Source: Rutstroemia sp. NJR-2017a BVV2
Taxonomy: Eukaryota > Ascomycota > Leotiomycetes > Helotiales > Rutstroemiaceae
Direction: 5' to 3'
DNA length: 64,000 nucleotides
NCBI GenBank assembly: GCA_002946415.1
Contig: NJPS01000048.1
Span: 1,922,001 to 1,986,000, forward strand
The notes under the pieces were generated by a model. That model made no database searches and had not been told where the DNA came from. It saw nothing but the letters and a program-made list of their open reading frames with translations. A program made the position numbers and the translations under genes. Positions 22,994-33,900 of this stretch are shown piece by piece; within the stretch, counting starts at the first letter, position 1, and every line of letters begins with the position of its first letter.

Positions 22994-24701
22994 TTTTCTG
23001 GTATTTGTATTCTCAACGTAAGAATGTTGCGAGATCTGGACTACCTATGTATGTGGAGTTTTGTGGGGAGGGTAAGGTAGGTATAATAATATCTGAATCA
23101 GAGATTGTTCTCTGGCATACTTAAATTTTCCTCTCGTGAACAATTTTTTTGAAATTCTTTGTACTTGTGTCCTGTCCAGGAGAATATGGTTACTGTTCAG
23201 GACCCACTGGCTCACCCAATAACAATCATAGGTTGAATTCAACATTGAATAGTAGATGCACTACCTACCTCGAGAAAGGATGAGAGTGACTGACACTGAT
23301 GTGAGAGATTGATAGGCCAGGAAACCCCCTTCTTGCATTTGCTTTAACTTATTTCATCCAAGGCTGCTCTGAAGGGCTATTATCTTATATAATAATAAAT
23401 ATGTGATCTCCAGCCCGATGAATAGTATTGCGGCATGAAACCATGTTGTTCAACGCATGTTCACCACGACTGGTATGCGCCGAAATAGACTCGAGGTTGG
23501 CCGTAAAACCACTCAGTCCCGGATGCTAGTGTCTAATACGCACCCTAAATGAAGAAGCGCACTCAGGGTCGACTCAGTCGAGCATTTGAGGCAGAGGCGA
23601 AAATACACCACTTCTTATTGTGAAGTTAACACGAGGGTTGGATGTGTGTTCAATTCAAGAAACGACCTCACAGAGAGGGCGAGTCGTGAGGCCCTAGAGT
23701 CGATGTCCGATGTCGCGGACTATCGACTGCCGTCGAGTCACCTTGATCCTAGGCCAAACAAAGTCGAAGGAAGCAAATCTCCAATCAACCTAAACATATA
23801 ATATTTGCGTACTGCTAGCACAAGTGGCAGCTCGTCACTAACGTGTCTTCCATTATGTGCGACAATGAACATCCCCTTCCCTCATTCCAAATCATCATGC
23901 CATACAGCTCGGAAGAAGATGTGCTGCTGAAAAGCTTAAGTGAGAAAAAAGAAGTCATCTAGTAAAAAGGTAGCCTGTCGCTCTTTAGGAAAGCCTGACC
24001 AGAAACCCGCCGCCAGTGACGAATTATCTTATTGCGCTAACAAGAAGACAAATCCACTCGATTTCAAGCTTTCATACACACAGGAATCGCGTAGCCACGA
24101 AGGCGTCAAGAGTTACTTTGGCAAATGCAGGTAGGAGGTAGAAACCTGGGATTTGCAACGTTGATGTGGGGTGCTAGGCTGTAAGATAGGCCTGACGAGA
24201 TCTGAGAGAATAATGAATGGTGGGATAGAAAGAGGTCGAAAACAAGAAAGCGAATGAGTCAGGGATATATTGAGAAATTCGGCTTTTCATGGAGATTATC
24301 TTTGTAGATCTGCCTTGGCCTTTGGAAGTTATATTTGCATCGGGCAGTGGAGAGATAATAGAAATCGAGTTCAATTATTCATGTTTGGTTGGATGTGAGT
24401 GAATGGATATGATGCCTTGTAGGTTGCGTGCCATGTGCATAGCTTCATTTAAGCCGTCCCGACAATCAGTATGGAACCTCTACTTGTACCCCCTAACATG
24501 TTGCGTTGTATGCATAAGCCGACGTGAAAGCATGCTTGGAATTCACAAGGAACGTTACTAGCAACCTTTCGAGAAGCCGTTGTCCTACCAAATGTCCCTC
24601 ACTGTAGCAACTGTGGCACCGTGGCTGTCCCCTGCGATTAATCTTCGCGGTGGAGACATGTAACCCCTTTGGAAGCTCTGAAACAGCTCCAATAGAAGCG
24701 T
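22994..24701. other. Long intergenic region, no supported gene
   Basis: Short frames at 23586-23801 and 23940-24134 lack motifs. The part next to 22993 is presumably the promoter of the large 2EXR gene, and the part near 24700 the 3' flank of the reductase gene. I see nothing else of note. Confidence 0.5.
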
Positions 24702-25886
24702 TCAAGCAGCAGACGAATGCTGTCTATCCTCTACCTCTCGGACCTGTTGTACCAAACCCTCATTAATGGGACACCTGACACCGAGTTCTTTTCCTTTTTT
24801 GACAATATACCCATTGATGTAGTCAATCTCCGTCTTCTTGCCTGCTTGCACATCCTGACGCATAGAGCTTGTGTTCCGAGCAGTGACATTGGCGATGTCT
24901 AAGACAATTTGCTTGAGCCTGGTCGTTGAAAACCTCTCTTTCACTTCGGGGCGGCCCGCCAATTCTGACAAAGAGCAGATCACCTGGCTTGCCTCAGCTA
25001 GTAGCTTCTCCATGTATTGAGTTGCTGCGTCTATCTTGAATAGTTCTCCATTCTTGCAGTCAAAAATGACAGTAAGGGGGTTGATCGTAGCGTTCATCAC
25101 AAGCTTTTCGAGTTGCAGTTGCAATATTTGGTCGTGCGATACCTGCTTCATATTTAAGAGTTCGGGTTGTTGGACTTGATGTAGCAAATAATTATAACTT
25201 TCAGTATTGGGGGAGTCTAGTACTGTGCCGTTGGTTTGGGAGGAAGCTCCTGATCCGACTGTGGCAGTTGCACGACCAGCAAGAACGGAAGAGAATGGGC
25301 CATTGCTGTAAACACCATGAGAGGTGATGCCGATCAGATAGTTAGGTCGCCCTGGTAGATGCTGAAACACTTTCTCGTTGACTTCATCAACTGTTCCCAT
25401 GCCATTTTGTAGAAATAGTAATGTCGATGAAGGAAGTAGACGGTGCTTGATTGACTGAATAGCTTCAGCGGTATGCTGAGCTTTGGTCGTAACGATAAGG
25501 TGGTTTATAATGCCAGCGCTGTCAATAGGGTCAACATCGAACACTCCGCCCTTTTGCGACACCCCATTGTGAATGATCTCGATCGTCCTTCCCTCCCTCA
25601 CCCATTCTTCGTATAAGGTCGGACGGTGCAAAAGTAAGGTGAGTGGTGGTGGAGAAGGCCCCGCAGCTAGAGCGTGTGCGAAAAGCTTCCCCAAGTTCCC
25701 GATGCCTAGAACATAGATACGTTTACTCAACTGGAGTTGCAAGTCCTTCGCAAGCTCCTCCTTTGTGTGCAGGGTCGACATCGTGGAGGTTTGGAGAGAG
25801 TTTGAGGAAGGCTTGGAGTAGCGTCTGACGACTGAAGAGAAGATGCGCCTGGGGCTTTGAAAGCCAATGGTAGTCATTCTATTCAT
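24702..25886 (-). CDS. Ketopantoate reductase-like protein (ApbA/PanE family)
   Basis: A single exon encodes about 394 residues from the ATG at 25886; a second possible ATG lies three codons later. The frame also extends upstream without an ATG. The first 50 residues are rich in arginine and serine with few acids, compatible with a mitochondrial presequence. The Rossmann motif YVLGIGNLGKLFAHAL follows, then TKAQHTAEAIQSI and LFLQNGMGTVDE, the NGMG-type element of the family. The C-terminal half has the lysine-asparagine element EKLVMNATINPLTVIFDC and ends in a conserved helical region with SMRQDVQAGKKTEIDYING. Family members reduce 2-dehydropantoate to pantoate with NADPH, a step of coenzyme A synthesis. 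Fungi have several paralogues, so the substrate is inferred. It is transcribed divergently from ARB1. Confidence 0.88.
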   Translation of the reverse strand: MNRMTTIGFQSPRRIFSSVVRRYSKPSSNSLQTSTMSTLHTKEELAKDLQLQLSKRIYVLGIGNLGKLFAHALAAGPSPPPLTLLLHRPTLYEEWVREGRTIEIIHNGVSQKGGVFDVDPIDSAGIINHLIVTTKAQHTAEAIQSIKHRLLPSSTLLFLQNGMGTVDEVNEKVFQHLPGRPNYLIGITSHGVYSNGPFSSVLAGRATATVGSGASSQTNGTVLDSPNTESYNYLLHQVQQPELLNMKQVSHDQILQLQLEKLVMNATINPLTVIFDCKNGELFKIDAATQYMEKLLAEASQVICSLSELAGRPEVKERFSTTRLKQIVLDIANVTARNTSSMRQDVQAGKKTEIDYINGYIVKKGKELGVRCPINEGLVQQVREVEDRQHSSAA

Positions 25887-26618
25887 TTGAAACTTCGTGG
25901 GAAGGAGAAGCCTAAATTGAGATGCTGAGATCAACTGGCTTCTTGCATGGTTGACAACAATTACCTGCCGCGATTGGAGGACTTCCAGATCATAGGCTGG
26001 TCAAAGTCTCTCTCAAAGGTACTTACTATGACTGTATATTAAGCCCTCAGCAATATAGGAGATATTTTCCTCGCATTTCTGGAAGGGCACTTGGTTCAAT
26101 AATCTGCGCACCGGCATATATTCAGAAAAGTTGAGGTTGTCGGCGATTTAGTCTTGCACGTGATCATACGTCAGATTGTATGCGAGTTTCCACTTTTACT
26201 GGGTGAGAGTTTCCACCTGAAGAGTTGGAGTTAAGAGAGCTGTGAGTGGACAAGTCTTTTCTTCCTTTTATCTTACTTACTCGTAAAATCTCTGTAAAAT
26301 CTGCAAAGTTTTCTTCACTGGAAACATATATCGAATCCTTTCTAGGTAAGTATCAAATCCTCCTGCAAAATTGAACGCGGTCCAACCAACAGGAGTCATT
26401 GCCTCTCATCAGCCACTCCCAGGCAAAAAACGTACACTTGCAGTGCGCGCTAATCGATAAATAAATTTCATAGTGCTGAGAAAACCCCACCAAGAGATTT
26501 CTCCCCACCACCCTCCGATAAACCTGAAAAAAAGGTCGACTCGAGGAGCAGAAACGCAACTGAGAGAATCCGTAATTCTCATACGATACATTACTATATT
26601 TTCGAAGCATCAACGAAA
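25887..26618. promoter_or_regulatory. Shared upstream region of divergent reductase and ARB1 genes
   Basis: The 732 bases separate two divergently transcribed housekeeping-type genes, so both promoters must lie here. I see no coding signal; frames at 26353-26823 lie in the ARB1 leader and first exon and lack motifs. No specific transcription-factor site is claimed. Confidence 0.5.
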
Positions 26619-28625
26619 ATGGTTTCAGCATCAAAAGCAGCTCGTGAGGCCAAGAGAGCCGCCGAGGGAAAGGCTCCCAAGAAGACTGTCGCCTCAAGAT
26701 CAAAGGCTGGCTCCAAGGCTGGATCTGGTACAACAACTCCTGGCGAAGAACCTCTGCTCGATGCAGAGGGAAACCCTCTCCCCGATGAGGACCAACCTGC
26801 GACAAAAGATATGGATGAGGTGAAGAGGTTGGCAGCTCAGATGGATGAACATGGTCTCTCCGATCGTGTTACAACTGGTGTTCTCAGCTCCCTCAAGCAG
26901 AGTCGTGATGTAAAAATTACCTCTGCATCCTTGGTGTTCCACGGTCGTGTTCTCATCACCGATACCACACTTGAATTATCATATGGTCGACGATACGGTT
27001 TGTTGGGTGAGAACGGTTGCGGAAAGTCCACTCTCCTCAAAGCCATCGATAAGCGCGAATATCCTATCCCAGACCACATCGATATTTACTTGTTGAACGA
27101 GGGTGCGCCACCCAGTGACTTGGGTGCCCTAGAATGGGTCGTTAGGGAAGCAGAGAATGAGATGGACAGACTGGATAAGGAGGCAGAGCGACTTTTGGAG
27201 GAAGAAGGACCCGAGAGTCCCGTCCTTTTAGATCTTTACGAAGTAAGCCTATGCAGAACTCTCTCCCAGTGAATCATCAGGAACACAGCTAATATACCAC
27301 AGCGTATGGACACCATGGATCCTTCGACTTTCTCTACTCGTGCATCTCTTATCTTGACCGGTCTCGGTTTCAACAAGGTCACCATCCACAAGAAGACAAA
27401 GGACATGTCCGGTGGTTGGCGTATGCGTGTGGCTTTGGCTAAAGCTCTTTTCGTCAAGCCTTCTCTTCTTCTTCTCGATGACCCTACTGCACATTTGGAT
27501 CTGGAAGCTTGTGTGTGGTTGGAAGAATACTTGAAGAAATGGGATCGCACTCTTGTTTTGGTTTCCCACAGTATGGATTTCCTCAACGGTGTCTGTAGCA
27601 ACATGATCGACATGCGTCAAAAGCAACTCATCTACTATGGTGGTAACTACGATTCCTATTCGAAGACCCGATCCGAACAGGAAATCAACCAAATGAAGGC
27701 CTATCAAAAACAACAAGACGAAATCGTTCACATTAAGAAATTCATTGCTTCTGCTGGTACCTATGCCAACTTGGTGCGACAAGCCAAATCCCGACAAAAG
27801 ATTTTGGACAAGATGGAAGCCGATGGTTTCATTCAACCTGTAGAGCAAGATCGTGTCTTCACTTTCCGTTTCGCAGATGTGGAGAAGCTTCCACCTCCAG
27901 TCTTGTCCTTCGATGATGTTACCTTCTCATACTCTGGTGACCCCAAGGACGATCTCTACAGAAATCTTGATCTCGGTGTGGATATGGACTCTCGTACAGC
28001 TCTTGTCGGACCTAACGGTGTTGGAAAATCTACTCTTCTCCGTCTGATGACTGGAAAGCTCTCTCCTACTGGTGGAACAGTTTCCCGTCACACTCACTTG
28101 AAGATGGGTGTCTACAGTCAGCATTCTTCAGAACAATTGGATCTTACTAAGTCAGCCTTGGACTTCGTCCGAGACAAGTATGCAAGCAAGAGTCAAGATT
28201 ACCAATACTGGCGTCAACAACTCGGAAAGTATGGTCTCAGTGGTGAATCTCAGACCGCGTTGATGGGAACACTTTCCGAAGGACAGAAGTCCAGAATTGT
28301 GTTCGCTTTGTTGGCTATTGACGGACCTAACATGTTGTTGTTGGATGAACCTACCAATGGATTGGACATCCCTACAATTGACAGTTTGGCTGATGCTATT
28401 AACGCTTTCACTGGTGGTGTTGTTGTTGTCTCTCACGATTTCAGGTAAATAAACTACTGTGCCTTTTTGTATGGAACATAATTGCTAACTGATGATAGAT
28501 TACTTGACAAGATTGCCAAAGACATCATGGTGTGCGAGAACCGAACAATTCGCAGATGGGACGGATCGATTGCGGAGTACAAGAACCACTTGAGGAAGAA
28601 GATGGTGTCCGCAGGTGCTGTTTAA
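26619..28625 (+). CDS. ARB1: ABC-F ATPase, ribosome biogenesis factor ARB1 (ABCF2 type)
   Basis: Three exons (26619-27242, 27303-28444 and 28499-28625) encode about 630 residues. A lysine- and alanine-rich N-terminus leads into two ABC ATPase domains without membrane segments, the ABC-F layout. Domain 1 has Walker [10 protein letters not shown], signature MSGGWRMR and a variant Walker [15 protein letters not shown] where most ABC-F proteins have DEPTNHLD. Domain 2 has Walker [10 protein letters not shown], signature LSEGQKSR and canonical [11 protein letters not shown], then [15 protein letters not shown]. The linker [19 protein letters not shown] region ([20 protein letters not shown]) is very highly conserved in ARB1/ABCF2. 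Yeast Arb1 is an essential shuttling protein needed for 40S and 60S maturation. As I recall, yeast Arb1 carries the same DDPTAHLD variant, so it is probably not a lesion. Codon choice is biased and the gene is likely well expressed. Confidence 0.95.
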
Positions 28626-30900
28626 AGAGTATACTTACTAGTACTCAAGACTGAATGCAAACAAAAGTTTGATTTGATGCATTACCGGACCGGACAACAA
28701 GACATGTAGCTTGCGCGGCACGGTCCCAAGCGCCAACCTCGAACTAAAACTGAGGAGGTCGCGGGTGGATCAGGGAAGCAGGAAAATAACACACCTATTT
28801 TTGGTGGGATAGAATGCATGCTTGTTGTTGTTTAGAAGGCGTTTGACCATTAATCCTTATATTGTTAAATATTAGTGATGGACATTAACTTGTGAAGTTC
28901 CGAGATTTTGATCTGTGACGCGATTGAGATATTTGTCAGTTGATAGATTGACAGCCGTCTGACGATCTGTCTTCATTTGCAGAGTGTTGTGGAAAGCAAT
29001 TGATTAAATCCAACCTCACGACAACAAATAGGGCGGTGTTGTATTGTTGCTTAAAATCAGACTCTATCCTATCTCCGCTCGAATGACTCGACCGTTTCTT
29101 GAGCTGATTTGCAAACGCTTACTGGCTAATGCTAATGAACAATGTATCTGTATCGTCAGCTTGCCTTTTCCCCAGCCGAATAGTGGCGACTCTTGTGCGA
29201 AATGTCACAAGTGCTTATGTTTCGCAAGATGAAGAGGATGCTGCGAGGGCATATCTGTCCCCTTGACGCTGCAGAGGTCCTGTAGTATAGTGTACTGTAC
29301 TGTAATGTAACAGTAGCAGCAATATCCGCCCAGCAGAATCGCGTCGGAATCGTGCAGTGCGTACTGTAAACTGCAAGGCAAGGCTCCATTTCATTGTGTC
29401 CGGGGGATGATCTTTGAGTACATGGCGCTAGACGGATGCGGATTAAGGCGGGTGATTTGGGTGCTCGGTAAACGGATTTAGGACCTCGCGCTTATGGGTT
29501 GGTGGCGGATGGTTTGGGTGCAGTGTGAGAGGGAGAGGGATTGGTGAGATGAAATAGAGGGCGAGGAAAAGGATGGGGGTAAGAGGGGAGAGAAGAGAAG
29601 GAGAATGTGCAAAAAAGCGTTGTGAAATAAAGGAAACTTGAAGACCAGAAGACGCCGAAGACAGAGAAGAAGCTGGCCTGTTCACACACAAGAGCCTTTG
29701 TTTGGAACGTGCTGCTGGTCATCCCTCCCTCCTCCTCATCCCTCCTCCCTCCTCATCCCTATGCAATAGATTGTATCAAAGCTCTTCCGGCCCAGCCCAT
29801 TTCTCATGCAGGGGTATCCCCATCTAGGGCGACGTTCCGGCCAATCACCGCGCGGCATGCGATGTCATAACCACAGTAAAAGAAAGAAAAAGCTTCACCA
29901 CCTTCGACCTTCACAATCCAGAATGTCAATCCAGAAGCGATGGGGCCTGGGAAGATGTCTGCCAAAATGCTACTTGTGACCCCCAATTTGATGAATGAGT
30001 CGGCGATGCTTTTCTATTATGATGGCTGAATTTCAAGAAAAGAATCCTTCATTTTCCCTAGATACTCTTGAATCGTACTTGTTTAGTCTCCATCACGTCC
30101 GTCCATCTCTCCCATTTAACCTTACCTGGCTTCCCCAAATTATCGCGATACCTTCACGCACGCGTCCGCCAAAGAAGGGGCAATTTGAGTGGTGATGATA
30201 GTGTTCCAACAAAATCCCCGTTTGACCTCCATCTTCCCTTTCCTCGCCAGTTTCCCGCCTCTGGACGGCTGAAGAATTTCACTCATCAATACCTTTTCCA
30301 TTTCTATTCCCTCTTGAATACGAAAAATCCATATTTTATCAGAAAGGTACCCGGTGCTTTGCTTTGCTGCATCCTCACCTCCAACACATTCAGCTTTTCG
30401 TCCATACGCAATCTCTGATCCGCTCTATCCATCCAATCCATCCATCCAGACTCCAACCTATCTATCATTACTCACTCATATTATAATTCACCCTCTTACT
30501 TTATACTTCCGTCCTTCATTCTTCCACTCTTTCCTCTTTCGATTCCATCCCTCCCCGGATTAATCACTTGTGTACGATTAATTGCTGCATACGGCGATTG
30601 GATCTACATCTTCACACATAGAGTGCCTTTATTTTACCTCATTGATGATTGATGATTGTGTGATTTAGAAGGCTCGGCCTATTCACTTGCAATTGTATCA
30701 AAGACTCCGGTCCCGAATATTCGAAAAAGAAAAGGGTCATCCTCTGCAGATCCAATCCTTCTCCGCCTGCCTCGAGATTCGTCCCATACTTGCCGTCGCG
30801 AACTGATCGATTTCTTTCATGGAGTGATCAGTAGGAGAATAACAAATTATCGGCTCATCCCGGGCAGTTTGAAGGGCGCGCAACGAGCAACACCGTAGAG
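28626..30900. other. Long spacer between ARB1 and INO80, probably holding the INO80 promoter and leader
   Basis: No gene is supported. From 29440 to 29620 the + strand is G-rich and C-poor. From about 29720 to 29765 it switches to TCC/CCT repeats. From about 30080 to 30560 it is strongly pyrimidine-rich with repeated CCATC-type motifs, typical of a fungal 5' leader. Several short ATG frames precede the INO80 start and could act as upstream open frames if transcribed. Confidence 0.5.
30080..30560 (+). promoter_or_regulatory. Pyrimidine-rich tract upstream of INO80
   Basis: C and T dominate the + strand here, including runs of ATCCATCCATCC type. Such tracts lie near transcription starts in filamentous fungi. 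The exact start site cannot be seen. Confidence 0.4.
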
Positions 30901-33900
30901 ATGGATTCGAGATTTCATGCTACCGTGATGCGACGGCCGACGGAGGATGAGCGTAATAGTGAAGAAGAGGCTGTAAGGCGCGAGAGGGTAATAATGAATG
31001 GACCCAGCGGCTCAAACACAACCTACGACGCTCGATCTCCGGCACAACAAACACAATCACAATCAGACTACCGCTCAACCTTTCATCCGCCACCAGCTAT
31101 CTCCAACGGCGCACACCTTTCTCCAACACGCCCACAATTCAATAATCCATATCATCCACCAACTCCGTCTCCTCTGCCCATGCCACCTCGCATTCCTGTA
31201 CAACCGCCATCATCCTCGAGCTCAACTTTGGTTTTGGGAACCCCGACATATCAAAGCGATTATCCACGCGAAAAGCCAACCAGTAATTATTACGATCCGA
31301 CCACCGATTCGAGCCAAAGAAGACCTTCAGAACCTTCATGGAACGATAGGGAAGCTAAGACATCACAAGTAAGATCTATCCCAGATACCCCAACCAAATA
31401 CATCATCATTTGTCTAACAATTTCGAAATAGAATCTTGATCGATATCCTTACCCGCAAGCTCAATCGACCTCAGCTTCATCGGTGGATGGCCCATCAAAA
31501 TTTTATAACAATACCTACACTTCGCCTGTGACTACTCACTTTCCGCCACGGTCGCCAATCTCACACGCGCACCCTCAAGGTCGCGTAGGGTCGGTGACAC
31601 AGTCGCCCCGAATGGCTACAATGGGCTCTCCAGGCGGGAAGCAAAATGGTGCAGCAGCCGGACATGGTCTGGTTCATGAGAGACCGGTTATCAAGACCGA
31701 GCCTGCACCGCCAGCAAGCGTTAGTTGCCTCCCTATTATGGACTTCGCATTTCTTTGTCTAACATATCTTTCTCGTAGACTCCAAGCAGGCCAGCAGACC
31801 CAATGGCCTTCTCCAGTATATTGTCAAGCGCGGCACCAGAGCCAGCTCCGCAACCCACCCCGACCCCCGCTGAGCCAAAACAGCGAAAGCCTTCTCGGCC
31901 CCCACCAGCACCGAAGGTTGAAGTGATGTCTAGAGACAGCTCGCGACAATCCTCCTTAGCACCCGCACCACCTCGAGAACCTAGCCCAGCCCCTGCTCCT
32001 TCGTCAACAACTACGAATTCGCGAGTACCTGCGAAGCGTAAAGCAAATGGAGAACCGAAAACTACACCAAAGCCCAAGCCATTCTCAAAAGACCAAGAGA
32101 GGGATATCGTTATTCTGATGACGAAATTGGATAGAGAGCCGGAGGATAGCGATATGCCAGACTTTGTTGAGGAGAAGAAGCTCTACAAGGCTCGATCTCT
32201 CAAGCGAAAGCTGGAAGTCGAAAAGATCGAATTCGAGAAAACGAAGCTCCGTCGGACTAACTTCGCAAACAAAATGGCTCAAAGGCTTGGAGAACATGCT
32301 ACGAAGGGAGAGGAGCGATACAGAGACATTTATGGAGAAGAAGCAATCACTGCGGTTCAGGCAAAGGAGGTCCAGGCCGAGAAGGAACGCAAGAAGGACA
32401 TGCAGCGCAAACGTCGTCGTGAAAAGACTGTCCAAAACAACATCGAACAGAAGGAGATCGCACTGGCCAAGGCACAAGCAGCACAGGATGAACAAGAGAG
32501 GCAGAAATTCATCCGGGATGCGCAGAGAGCTGACAAGAAGGCTCAGCAAACAAAGCAAATTCTTGCTAGGGGAGACAAGGGCCCCGAGATCCGTGCAGTT
32601 TCGCCCATGGAACCCAACATGCTTGGTGGCAGTATGTCGACCTTTACGGCAGTTGATCCGGACTCGACGAAGAAACCCAAGCGTGGTGGTGCTCGACTTC
32701 GGAAGTCCAAGGAACAGAAGCAGGCTGAGAAGGATTCTGCTGCCGCTGCGCAGGATGCTATCGATAAAGGAGAATCGCCTGCTTTGATGCCTTTGAGAGA
32801 AGACTTTGGTCAATCAAAACAACTTGCTCCACCGAAGGAAGGCCCCAAAATTAAACTCAAGTTCAAGGAGCCGAAGGAGGTCAAGGAACCACAGGAAGTC
32901 AAGGAAGAATCTCCTGCTGCACCTGTTGATCCTCACAACACTAAATCTTTCCACCAAGTATATGACCAGATCTGGAAGGATCTCTCTAGAAAAGATGTTC
33001 CCAAGGTATACAAGACAGCGGTTGATTCTTATTCCGTTCGGGCATCGAATTTGAAGAAGACGGCTATCTTGGCCTCTAAGGAATCGAAGCGATGGCAGCT
33101 AAGAACCAACAAGGGTACCAAGGATCTCCAGGCGCGTGCCAAGCGTGTGATGAGGGAAATGATGTCCTTCTGGAAGCGTAATGAGCGTGAAGAGCGTGAT
33201 ACTCGACGAGCAGCCGAAAGGCAAGAGATTGAGAACGCGAAGAAGGCAGAAGCTGATCGTGAAGCAAACCGACAGAAGAGGAAACTCAACTTCCTCATCT
33301 CGCAGACTGAGCTTTACTCTCATTTCATCGGCAAGAAGATCAAGACGGACGAAGTCGAACGCTCAACTGATCATCCGGATGTCGCTGCTGCTGACAAGAC
33401 GGATCGTGCGACTACTACAGACCATGGCGACTTGCCGGAAGGCACAGCACCTGCTAAGGTCACCAACTTTGAGGATCTTGATTTCGATGCTGAGGATGAA
33501 TCAGTGCTTAAGGCTGCTGCTATGGCTAATGCTCAGAATGCTATTCAAGAAGCCCAGAACAAGGCTCGTGCCTTCAATAAGCAAGATGATGGGCCTGCCA
33601 TGGATGACGAAGGCGAAATGAATTTCCAGAATCCTGCCGGTATGGGTGATGTCGACATCGAACAGCCGAAGATGCTCCAAGCTCAGTTGAAGGAATATCA
33701 ACTCAAGGGTCTTAACTGGCTTGTCAACCTCTACGAGCAAGGTATCAACGGTATCTTGGCAGACGAGATGGGTCTTGGTAAAACCGTTCAATCTATCTCC
33801 GTCATGGCTTATCTTGCAGAGAAGCACGGTATCTGGGGTCCTTTCTTGGTTGTTGCTCCTGCATCTACACTACACAACTGGCAACAAGAAATCACAAAGT

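Noticed and set aside
25887..25934. Longer N-terminus of the ketopantoate reductase-like protein
   Set aside because: The upstream part of the frame has no ATG. The first ATG is at 25886.
32085..32813. 242-codon - strand frame and other long antisense frames within INO80
   Set aside because: Codon bias of the long INO80 exon opens antisense frames. The leucine- and serine-rich translation has no homology pattern.
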